From Ignavibacteria bacterium (GTDB lineage: Bacteria > Bacteroidota > Ignavibacteria > Tepidaquicellales > OLB5): a DNA stretch of 7,029 nt. The notes beneath the pieces were generated by a model. It saw nothing but the letters and a program-made list of their open reading frames with translations, did not search any database and was not told the origin of the DNA. This document shows, piece by piece, positions 1 to 6,146 of the stretch (its first letter is position 1; the number at the start of each line of letters is the position of its first letter). The stretch is taken from positions 1 through 7,029 of the forward strand of contig JAOADS010000060.1 in the NCBI GenBank assembly GCA_026417195.1. Direction: 5' to 3'. The position numbers and the translations under genes are program-made.

Positions 1-1667
1 TCCTTATAGTATGCCTCAACAGATAATCTCAGATCAGAACTTATGAGATGATCTATACCTATGACATAATGAACGGCTTTAATATTTCTGAGATTGTAGT
101 TTTCTGGATCTGAACTTATCCATAAATAGGCCGGCGACTGGAAATAAATACCTGTTGATAGATTTAAAGTTGTTGATGGAAGAATGCTGACACTAAGTCC
201 TCCGCGAGGCGATAACACATGTTTATCTTTTATTCCGGAAAAAAAGTCATATCTGCTACCAAGATTTAAAGCAACTTTATTATTCAAAAATTTCACTCTG
301 TACTGAATAAATGAAGAGAATTTGTAATAGATTTCCCTCAAATTAACATTAACTTCAGGTATAACCTCTCCGAATATCGTTGTGTCAGACCTGAAAAAGG
401 TTTCATTTTTAAAAACTATCATCCTGCCCGAAATCCCGGTTGTAAGATAGTTACTTTTCCCAAGCTGATAATTTAATTCTGATTTTAATGAAAACTGAGA
501 TTCATAGGAATTATAGTAAAACAACATCTCATCGGTTATTATATCCTTATTTTCAATATCCGAAAAAGACGAAGAGTTGGAAATTATAGTCTGTAAGTAC
601 CCTTTCCTGAAAAGAGTTTTAAGATTAAATCCCGTTGAGAACTGCTGCTGGTTACCTTTTGCTTTACCGTATGGATTATCATCTGAAACCTCAGAAGCTT
701 CCCCTTCGAAACTAATTTTATCTATACCTGCAATTCCTATAAGCGTAAGTCTGTTCCTGTCGTTCAGGTCATAAACAGTCTTGAGATTAAAATCCCAGTA
801 ATCAGGAACTGCTGCTAGTCTGATAGCACTACGGATGAGATTAAGGTAGCTCTTCCTTACTGAAAAAAGGAAAGATCCTTTTGAAAAAAGCGGACCCTCA
901 AAAATTCCTCCGAAACCCGCTGTTGAAAGATTTATATCAGAAAGAAATTTCTTTCTGTAACCTTCGCGGAAACGTATTTCCATAACAGAAGACAATCTGT
1001 CACCATATCTTGCCGGGAAACCACCGGAGGAGAAGTTTACCTCATTTATGAACTTTGAATTTATCATACCAATAGGTCCGCTTGAAGATCCCTGCGTCGG
1101 ATAATGGTTTATATTAGGCACTTCTATTCCGTCTATTGTGATGAGATTCTCAGCCGGTGAACCGCCTCTTACAATAAGATCATTCCTTTGATCATTTGCA
1201 GGTGAAACTCCAGCTAATACCTGCAACATTCTTGAAACATCCTCAACAGCACCGGGGGCACGCCTCACTTCCTCAAAGTCAAGATTATAACTGCTTGTAC
1301 TGAAATCGTCCGGCTTCCGGAAATATCTGTCCCTCACCTCAATTTCCTCAGTAAATATATCAGCAGGAGATAAGTCAACTGTAATAACGGTTGGCCTTGC
1401 AGAAAGTACAACAACATCGGTTTTTATAATCTTCTCATATCCCAAAGCTGAGAAACGAATACTGTAATTCCCAACAGGAACATTTCTGAATTCAAAACTT
1501 CCCTTTAAATCAGATTCTGTTTTTAAGTTCAGCTCCACTATTTCTGCAGTTGCCCCGGCTACAGCTTCCTGAGTCTCCTTATCTCTTATAATTCCATATA
1601 TATCAGCTGTATTTTGAGAATAAGTAACAGATACAAAAAACAAGAATATAAAAAGTTTCTGGATCAT
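1..1667 (-). CDS. TonB-dependent outer-membrane receptor with N-terminal carboxypeptidase-regulatory-like domain (partial, C-terminus off the left edge)
   Basis: The minus strand is open from an ATG at 1667 to the window edge, giving 555 codons with no stop. An in-frame TAA lies seven codons upstream, and the ATG at 1667 is the only ATG after it before the signal peptide, so this start is well supported. Residues 1-17 form a signal peptide ending ...SVTYS-Q. Residues about 20-100 look like a carboxypeptidase-regulatory-like beta-sandwich (YGIIRDKETQEAVAGAT, then GSFEFRNVPVGNY and SALGYEK). Residues about 120-235 are a TonB plug domain with the hallmarks LIVRGGSPAENLITIDGIEV (164-183) and SSGGFPARYGDRLSSVMEI. 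The rest shows alternating aromatic beta-strand character of the barrel. Such proteins import scarce ligands (siderophores, cobalamin, glycans) across the outer membrane using TonB-ExbBD energy; the ligand cannot be read here. No SusD-like partner is visible. EEIEV at 107-111 is a possible but unproven TonB box. The barrel is probably missing about 200 residues. Confidence 0.93.
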   Translation of the reverse strand, partial: MIQKLFIFLFFVSVTYSQNTADIYGIIRDKETQEAVAGATAEIVELNLKTESDLKGSFEFRNVPVGNYSIRFSALGYEKIIKTDVVVLSARPTVITVDLSPADIFTEEIEVRDRYFRKPDDFSTSSYNLDFEEVRRAPGAVEDVSRMLQVLAGVSPANDQRNDLIVRGGSPAENLITIDGIEVPNINHYPTQGSSSGPIGMINSKFINEVNFSSGGFPARYGDRLSSVMEIRFREGYRKKFLSDINLSTAGFGGIFEGPLFSKGSFLFSVRKSYLNLIRSAIRLAAVPDYWDFNLKTVYDLNDRNRLTLIGIAGIDKISFEGEASEVSDDNPYGKAKGNQQQFSTGFNLKTLFRKGYLQTIISNSSSFSDIENKDIITDEMLFYYNSYESQFSLKSELNYQLGKSNYLTTGISGRMIVFKNETFFRSDTTIFGEVIPEVNVNLREIYYKFSSFIQYRVKFLNNKVALNLGSRYDFFSGIKDKHVLSPRGGLSVSILPSTTLNLSTGIYFQSPAYLWISSDPENYNLRNIKAVHYVIGIDHLISSDLRLSVEAYYK

Positions 1668-1730
1668 TGATTTGCTGTAGTGTATTTAGAGTTCAGCTAA
1701 ATTGCATTTTATTAACATCCTTTTTCAAGT

Positions 1731-1748
1731 CCGATTTTTTTACCGATT
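1731..1748. repeat. Short direct repeat CCGATT x2
   Basis: CCGATT occurs at 1731-1736 and again at 1743-1748. The repeats start 12 bases apart, close to one helical turn, and are separated by a T-run. On the minus strand this lies about 65-80 bases upstream of the receptor start. It could be a protein-binding site, but six-base repeats also arise by chance, so this is only a candidate. Confidence 0.25.
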
Positions 1749-1751
1749 ATT

Positions 1752-1782
1752 CAAACAAATCTGTTTGCAGTCTATCCAGACT
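1752..1782. repeat. Two adjacent short inverted repeats (tandem small hairpins)
   Basis: CAAACA at 1752-1757 is mirrored by TGTTTG at 1762-1767 across the 4-base loop AATC. After one base, AGTCT at 1769-1773 is mirrored by AGACT at 1778-1782 across the 4-base loop ATCC. Both are perfect. They sit about 85-115 bases upstream of the receptor start and about 105-135 bases upstream of uvrC. They could be leader hairpins of the receptor mRNA or operator half-sites. There is no U-tract arrangement that would make them a convincing terminator, and they are short enough to be chance. Confidence 0.35.
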
Positions 1783-1817
1783 ATTTAATCAAAAACCCCT
1801 TATCAGCTTTTAGTAAC

Positions 1818-1853
1818 AAATGGTATTCTAATCCAATTAAATTTTTACCATTT
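1818..1853. repeat. 8-bp inverted repeat upstream of uvrC
   Basis: AAATGGTA at 1818-1825 is perfectly mirrored by TACCATTT at 1846-1853 across a 20-base AT-rich spacer. It ends 34 bases before the uvrC start codon, which is where an operator or promoter would be expected. No LexA-type SOS box known to me matches it. It may be chance in AT-rich DNA. Confidence 0.3.
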
Positions 1854-1887
1854 TAAATTTAATAAATTCTGCCAATTTTCATAAACA

Positions 1888-3759
1888 ATGAAAAATATTG
1901 ACAGAGTTCTTAAAAATCTCCCTGATTCTCCCGGTGTATATCAGTTTAAGGATAAAACCGGAAAGGTAATATATGTAGGTAAAGCAAAAAATCTTAAAAA
2001 CAGGGTAAGAAGTTATTTCACATCAAGACCAGTAAGTCCTATGATATCTAAAATGATTTCGCTTATAGATGACGTTGAGATAATAAAAACTGATTCTGAG
2101 GTAGAATCACTGATATTGGAAATGAACTTAATCAAGGAACTTAAACCAAGATATAACGTAAATCTCAAGGATGACAAATCATACCCTTACATTGTTATTA
2201 CAAATGAGTCCTTCCCGAGAGTATTTCCCACAAGAAAGAAAAAAAACGACGGTTCAAAATATTTCGGACCTTACACAGATGTAGGATCGGTGAAGTCATC
2301 GCTTAAAATGTTAAGGGATATTTTTATGATAAGAACATGTAATCTTAATATCACCAAGGAAGCTGTTAAAAACAGGAAATTCAAAGTATGTCTCGAATAT
2401 CATATTAAAAAATGCGGAGGACCATGCGAGGGATTTGTATCAGAAGAATCATACAATGAAATGATAAAAGAAGTAGAAAAAGTTCTGAACGGAAAAACTA
2501 ATACCCTGGTAAAGGAACTTTATGAGAAAATGAATAAAGCTGCACGGGAAGAAAAATTTGAGGAGGCAGCCCTGATAAGAAACAGACTACATTCACTCCA
2601 GGTATATTCTGAAAAACAGAAAGTGGTATCGGAAGATATGCTTGATAAGGACGTAATAAACTATGTTTCAGAAGATGATGAAGCCTGTGCTGTTGTACTT
2701 AAAATCAGAGACGGGAGAGTCCTTGGAATGAAACATTATTTAATGACATCTGTAGAAACCAAATCACCTCAGGAAATAATAGAAACCGTAATATGCAAGC
2801 ACTACGACGAGAATCAATACATCCCAGAGGAAATTCACCTGCCTCAGTCGGTTAGTGATACAAATATCCTTGAAGACTGGTTTATAAAAAAACACAGTAA
2901 AGTCTTACGGTTGAGAATTCCACAAAGAGGAGAAAAAGTTCAATTACTAAAAATGGTTGAGGCAAATGCAAGATACATGCTTGAAGATATGAAACTGCAG
3001 AGACTGAAAAGAAATTTTGTTCCAGACTCAGTAGCTGCCCTTAAAAGGGATCTGCGACTTAAAAAACTGCCATTCAGAATAGAGTGTTTCGACATTTCAA
3101 ACATTCAGGGAACAGATACTGTAGCATCAATGGTAGTGTTCGAAAACGGAAAACCCAAGAAATCTCATTACAGGAAATATAAAATCAGATCTCTTCCAGA
3201 TGAGACAGGAAAACCAGATGACTTTGCATCCATGAGAGAAGTTATATACAGAAGATATATAAAATATTCAGACAAAGACTTACCTGATGACGTAAAAAAC
3301 AATAACAACAAGGATGAGCAGCTTCCCCTTCCTGATCTTATAGTTATAGACGGCGGTAAAGGTCAGCTTAACTCTGCACTTACAGTTCTTCGCAGTATTG
3401 GTCTTGAAAACCTGAACGTCATCGGACTTGCAAAGAGGCTTGAAGAAGTCTATATGCCGGATTCTCCAGAACCTCAGTCAATACCAAAGACTTCAAGCGG
3501 ACTGAAGCTGCTTCAGAGAATCAGGGACGAAGCTCACAGATTTGCTGTTACATTCCACAGAAACCTTAGAGAGAAAAGAACTATAAAAAGTGAGCTTGAA
3601 GATATAAAGGGAATTGGAAAAATCAGAGCTAAAAGACTTCTTACTCAATTCGGCTCAGTGGGGAAAATCAGAGAGTTGATAAAAAACAATTATGGAGAAC
3701 TAGAGAAACTTGCCGGGAAAAAAATCGCTGATTTATTAAAACAAAATCTAAATGTTTAA
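1888..3759 (+). CDS. uvrC: Excinuclease ABC subunit C (UvrC)
   Basis: This 623-residue protein is the dual-incision endonuclease of nucleotide excision repair. It is recruited by the UvrB-DNA complex and cuts 3' and then 5' of a bulky lesion. All domains are present. The GIY-YIG nuclease spans residues about 13-95, with GVYQF, IYVGKAKNL (Y29), R39 and E78 in LILEMNLIK. Four cysteines C151, C168, C176 and C180 match the conserved cluster known to bind a [4Fe-4S] centre in E. coli UvrC. The UVR motif that contacts UvrB is at about 203-238. The RNase H-like nuclease has D402 (FDISN), D488 (VIDGGKGQ) and H550 (DEAHRF), the expected D-D-H triad. Tandem helix-hairpin-helix motifs lie at about 570-620 (DIKGIGKIRAKRLL). 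An acidic, Asn-rich stretch at about 460-480 makes the D-D spacing longer than usual. The start is fixed by an in-frame TAA two codons upstream. It is a monocistronic gene converging on the SMR gene. Confidence 0.98.
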   Translation: MKNIDRVLKNLPDSPGVYQFKDKTGKVIYVGKAKNLKNRVRSYFTSRPVSPMISKMISLIDDVEIIKTDSEVESLILEMNLIKELKPRYNVNLKDDKSYPYIVITNESFPRVFPTRKKKNDGSKYFGPYTDVGSVKSSLKMLRDIFMIRTCNLNITKEAVKNRKFKVCLEYHIKKCGGPCEGFVSEESYNEMIKEVEKVLNGKTNTLVKELYEKMNKAAREEKFEEAALIRNRLHSLQVYSEKQKVVSEDMLDKDVINYVSEDDEACAVVLKIRDGRVLGMKHYLMTSVETKSPQEIIETVICKHYDENQYIPEEIHLPQSVSDTNILEDWFIKKHSKVLRLRIPQRGEKVQLLKMVEANARYMLEDMKLQRLKRNFVPDSVAALKRDLRLKKLPFRIECFDISNIQGTDTVASMVVFENGKPKKSHYRKYKIRSLPDETGKPDDFASMREVIYRRYIKYSDKDLPDDVKNNNNKDEQLPLPDLIVIDGGKGQLNSALTVLRSIGLENLNVIGLAKRLEEVYMPDSPEPQSIPKTSSGLKLLQRIRDEAHRFAVTFHRNLREKRTIKSELEDIKGIGKIRAKRLLTQFGSVGKIRELIKNNYGELEKLAGKKIADLLKQNLNV

Positions 3760-3772
3760 ATTTTTCACTTTA

Positions 3773-4087
3773 TTAGGAAGTTATCTTAAGCCCTATAATT
3801 GAAATTATTAATGTGCATATAAAAAATATTCTCCAGAAATCAGTTCCTTCCCTGAAGAAAATAATTCCCAGAACAGCTATACCAAAAGCTCCTATACCTG
3901 TCCAGATCGCATAAGCAGTTCCTACAGGTATGGTTTTCAGGGAAAGGCTAAGGAAGAAATAACTAAGCAAGCTTGAAATAATAAACAGAACTGTTGGCAG
4001 AAGCCTTGAAAAATTTTCAGAATATTTCAGTGCTAGGGCAAAGCAGACTTCAAATAATCCCGCTATTATTAAATATAACCACCCCAT
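3773..4087 (-). CDS. Small multidrug resistance (SMR) family exporter, SugE/Gdx subtype
   Basis: This 104-residue protein has four hydrophobic segments (about 3-20, 29-50, 57-78, 84-102) and the usual SMR length. SMR proteins work as antiparallel dimers in the inner membrane and exchange protons for cations at a shared glutamate. E13 in AGLFEV is that residue. The stretch IPVGTAYAIWTGIGAFG (53-69) with Y59 and W62, plus G10 and S42, matches the SugE/Gdx branch rather than EmrE. From recall of that branch, members export guanidinium and some quaternary ammonium compounds. Position 16 is Phe, where characterised Gdx proteins as I recall them have Trp, so substrate prediction is less certain. 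The gene starts 17 bases after the msrA stop on the same strand, so it is probably the last gene of an msrA-SMR transcript. No room exists for a riboswitch directly upstream. Confidence 0.9.
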   Translation of the reverse strand: MGWLYLIIAGLFEVCFALALKYSENFSRLLPTVLFIISSLLSYFFLSLSLKTIPVGTAYAIWTGIGAFGIAVLGIIFFREGTDFWRIFFICTLIISIIGLKITS

Positions 4088-4104
4088 AACTCATCAGGTA
4101 AAAA

Positions 4105-4764
4105 TCATTTCAATTCATCTTTGATCAAATGTGGAAATTCTTTATAAAACTTCCTTAGCTTAGGGGCAATTACAACTGAGCAATATGATTTCTCCGGATT
4201 ATTTCTGAAATAGTTCTGATGATAATCTTCAGCAGAGTAAAATTCTCCAAGAGGCGAAAGTTCTGTGACTATAGGATCATCCCAAAGCTTGTTTTCAGTT
4301 ATCTCAGATATAAGCTCCTCTGCAGTTTTTTTCTCTTCGTCATTTGCATAGAATATAACTGAACGATACTGAGTTCCCACATCAGCTCCCTGTCTGTTAA
4401 GTGTTGTGGGATCGTGAACATGGAAGAATACATTAAGCAGTTCCTTATACGATATAATTTCCGGATCATACCATATCCTTACTACTTCTGCATGCCCTGT
4501 CCGGCCTGAACAGACTTCCTGATATGTAGGATTTTTCGTTGTTCCCCCTGAATATCCTGATTCAACTTTTTCAACTCCTTTTATATCTTCAAAAATCGCT
4601 TCAACACACCAGAAACAACCTCCTCCCAGAACCGCTGTTTTGAGTTTTGAACTATCTGTCATCGCTTTTTCTGTTAAATTGCTTTTCTGATTTAGATTAC
4701 TTTTCTCACCGCAAGCGAGAGATGTAAAGATAAAAAATAAAAAGACTGTAATATGAACTGTCAT
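4105..4764 (-). CDS. msrA: Peptide-methionine (S)-S-oxide reductase MsrA, probable lipoprotein
   Basis: The enzyme reduces the S-epimer of methionine sulfoxide in oxidised proteins back to methionine. The core begins near residue 40. C50 in GGGCFWCVEAIF is the catalytic cysteine, and Y81, E93 (TGHAEVV), D128 (ADVGTQYRS) and Y133 match the known substrate-binding and catalytic residues. C195 (SYCSVV) is the likely resolving cysteine; no second C-terminal cysteine follows. The first 18 residues are hydrophobic and end TSLAC-GE, which resembles a lipoprotein signal with lipidated C18, although the -3 position is Ser rather than Leu. A Ser/Asn/Lys-rich linker (about 19-40) then leads to the enzyme. 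This implies a periplasmic or membrane-anchored enzyme. A start at M35 would give a cytoplasmic form, but the clean signal-like N-terminus argues for M1. The 103 bases upstream hold no ORF. An SMR gene follows 17 bases downstream. Confidence 0.95.
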   Translation of the reverse strand: MTVHITVFLFFIFTSLACGEKSNLNQKSNLTEKAMTDSSKLKTAVLGGGCFWCVEAIFEDIKGVEKVESGYSGGTTKNPTYQEVCSGRTGHAEVVRIWYDPEIISYKELLNVFFHVHDPTTLNRQGADVGTQYRSVIFYANDEEKKTAEELISEITENKLWDDPIVTELSPLGEFYSAEDYHQNYFRNNPEKSYCSVVIAPKLRKFYKEFPHLIKDELK

Positions 4765-4867
4765 TTCGCTTCAATAATACACAGATGTAAGATTAAATTC
4801 ATCTGACTAATCAGGTAGATAATCCAAGTGTATTAAACCATAGTATCAGAAATCGGAATAATAACTG

Positions 4868-5167
4868 TCAAATAATTTCCAGCAAATCATCAAGAATCTC
4901 AATCCACTCAAGCTCAAACTCATGTGTAAGTTCAGGCATTTTCTGTCCGGCTTTATTGTACCAGTATTCAGCATTTATAATATCACCTTCTTTTCTGTGA
5001 AGATATGCATGGATTCTTGCAGCATAATCTGAATTCATGCTTTGCACTATTTCATGTGCCTTATGCCACTCACCTTTCGCGTCATGCCAGAGAGCTGTAA
5101 GGAGAGGATGTAATCCATGCGGAGGAGAAGAGCATTTCACAGATTCCAGGAATTGCTTTTTATTCAT
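4868..5167 (-). CDS. Conserved small TPR-like protein of unknown function
   Basis: A 99-residue protein is read from ATG at 5167. The frame is open further upstream to an ATG at 5221, but that would extend about 60 bases into the end of the esterase gene; the start at 5167 overlaps the esterase stop by only 8 bases, a usual coupling arrangement. The sequence has two helix-pair-like units. The first is at 19-43 (LTALWHDAKGEWHKAHEI) and the second at 48-74 (AARIHAYLHRKEGDIINAEY then WYNKAG), with Trp/Ala/Gly spacing reminiscent of TPR or Sel1 repeats. I recognise this pattern, especially ALW-DAKG-W-KAHE and HAYLHRKEGD-NA-YWY-AG, from many uncharacterised bacterial proteins of about 90-110 residues. 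It has no signal peptide or catalytic motif and is rich in His and Trp. It is probably cytoplasmic and a protein-interaction module; no function should be assigned. Confidence 0.85.
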   Translation of the reverse strand: MNKKQFLESVKCSSPPHGLHPLLTALWHDAKGEWHKAHEIVQSMNSDYAARIHAYLHRKEGDIINAEYWYNKAGQKMPELTHEFELEWIEILDDLLEII

Positions 5168-6074
5168 TTGCTTTTCTTGCCGGTAATGATTTGAAAAACT
5201 CCCATATAGTTTCCGTTGCATTAAAATCCATACATGTTTTGCCTACTATAATTTTCGGAAGATACTGCTTTGCACCGGGCCAGGTGTGGCCACCTCCTTT
5301 TATTTTAATCAGAACAACTTCTGAGTTGTCATTGCATCTGTAATAAATATATCTCTCAGCAGTACATCCATCATCTGTATCTTCATCATCCACTTTCTCA
5401 ATCTTAACAGAGTTCTGACAGCCATTGTTTCGGGACCAGATTTTTATAGTTTCATCTGTGGAAATACTCCTGCCTCTTTTTGTATTTTCTCCGAAACCTA
5501 TATCTCCTCCTTCATATTTCACAAGGGGATCTTTTGTCCCGTTTATCAAAAGAAGCGAAACCGGATACTCCGTTCTGAAATCCTTTGCATAATCCTCGGG
5601 AATGCTTGCGGTTACGGGTGCAACAGCAAGTATTCTGTGAGATAATTTATAGGCAAGATATATTGAAAAGAACCCCCCGTTTGACATCCCTGCGGAAAAT
5701 ATCCTGTTAGTATCAACTGAATATGATTTAATCAGTGTATCAAGTAACATCGATATAAACTTCACATCATCATGATCGGGTAAATTCTCACCTTTTCTTC
5801 CGTCTGACCAGTTCTTGTCAAGTGATTCAGGATAAACTACTATAAAATTTTCCTTATCTGCCAATCCGCTAAATCCTGTGTAGTTTTTTATTTGTTCGGC
5901 AGAACCTCCACCGCCATGAAAAACCATAACAAGAGAATACTTTACTGAATTCTGATAATTTCTGGGAAGATGAAGTATATATTTTCTCACATAGCCGTCA
6001 ACTGTAATTTCTTTACTCAATTGCTGGGCAGAAACAGACATTACTGCTAAAACTAAAGTAAGAACAATTTTCAT
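5160..6074 (-). CDS. Secreted alpha/beta-hydrolase of the PHB depolymerase / feruloyl esterase (LpqC, COG3509-like) family
   Basis: A 304-residue protein is read from ATG at 6074. The open frame extends to 6164 but the upstream part would overlap the divergent gene. The chosen start is followed at once by a signal peptide (KIVLTLVLAVMSVSA, cleavage after A16) and has AGGA at 6079-6082, close upstream. Family features are clear. VFHGGGGSAEQI (51-62) is the oxyanion-hole segment. FIVVYPES (77-84) and WSDGR follow. The nucleophile is S131 in SAGMSNGG, the acid is D182 in LLINGTKDPLVKY, and the histidine is H263 in IKGGGHTWPGA. Cysteines 219, 237 and 247 are consistent with disulfides in an exported protein. 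Relatives hydrolyse ester bonds in polyhydroxyalkanoates, acetylated xylan or feruloylated plant polymers; the substrate cannot be settled from sequence. No carbohydrate- or PHB-binding module is attached. It is the first gene of a minus-strand run and overlaps the TPR-like gene by 8 bases. Confidence 0.92.
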   Translation of the reverse strand: MKIVLTLVLAVMSVSAQQLSKEITVDGYVRKYILHLPRNYQNSVKYSLVMVFHGGGGSAEQIKNYTGFSGLADKENFIVVYPESLDKNWSDGRKGENLPDHDDVKFISMLLDTLIKSYSVDTNRIFSAGMSNGGFFSIYLAYKLSHRILAVAPVTASIPEDYAKDFRTEYPVSLLLINGTKDPLVKYEGGDIGFGENTKRGRSISTDETIKIWSRNNGCQNSVKIEKVDDEDTDDGCTAERYIYYRCNDNSEVVLIKIKGGGHTWPGAKQYLPKIIVGKTCMDFNATETIWEFFKSLPARKANE

Positions 6075-6094
6075 ATTTTCCTGTTGAAACCTTT

Positions 6095-6123
6095 TTGATA
6101 AATTTTCGCTTGTAAAATATAAA
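6095..6123 (+). promoter_or_regulatory. Candidate promoter of the LON-domain gene
   Basis: TTGATA at 6095-6100 and TATAAA at 6118-6123 are separated by exactly 17 bases, and each matches the sigma-70 consensus at five of six positions. Transcription would start near 6130, leaving only about 10 bases before the ATG at 6140 and so little or no Shine-Dalgarno. AT-rich DNA yields such matches by chance, so confidence is moderate. Confidence 0.4.
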
Positions 6124-6146
6124 TAATTGACTTCATATAATGTCAA
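6116..6146 (-). promoter_or_regulatory. Candidate promoter of the esterase gene
   Basis: Read on the minus strand, a perfect TTGACA (plus positions 6141-6146) is followed after 19 bases by TATATT (plus 6116-6121). The same stretch can be read in Bacteroidota style as TTTG and a TAnnTTTG-like TATATTTT. Transcription would start near 6109, about 35 bases before the esterase ATG at 6074. The -35 box overlaps the start codon region of the divergent LON-domain gene. The 19-base spacing is longer than ideal for sigma-70. Confidence 0.4.

Larger units (their letters stand above)
1668..1887. other. Divergent intergenic region between the TonB receptor and uvrC
   Basis: These 220 bases lie between the 5' ends of two divergent genes, so they should carry both promoters. 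I found no ORF worth calling and no -35/-10 pair with good spacing for either gene. Neither start codon has a convincing Shine-Dalgarno sequence, which is common in Bacteroidota-type genomes. The region contains several short repeats listed separately (1731-1748, 1752-1782, 1818-1853), which may be operator or leader elements. Confidence 0.7.

Noticed and set aside
577..774. 65-codon plus-strand ORF inside the receptor region
   Set aside because: It is antisense to the TonB receptor frame, has no recognisable protein character and is a shadow ORF.
3744..3766. A/T-only imperfect hairpin followed by T-run between uvrC and the SMR gene, as a terminator
   Set aside because: The stem is A-T only with a mismatch and a loop that is too tight, and it overlaps the uvrC stop; it is not a convincing intrinsic terminator.
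4816..4835. CTGACTAATCAG near-palindrome upstream of msrA as an operator
   Set aside because: Only CTGA/TCAG arms of four bases match; this is expected by chance and no promoter pair around it is convincing.
5168..5221. Longer N-terminus for the small TPR-like protein starting at 5221
   Set aside because: It would overlap the esterase coding region by about 60 bases with residues unlike the family; the ATG at 5167 gives an 8-base overlap and the usual family length.
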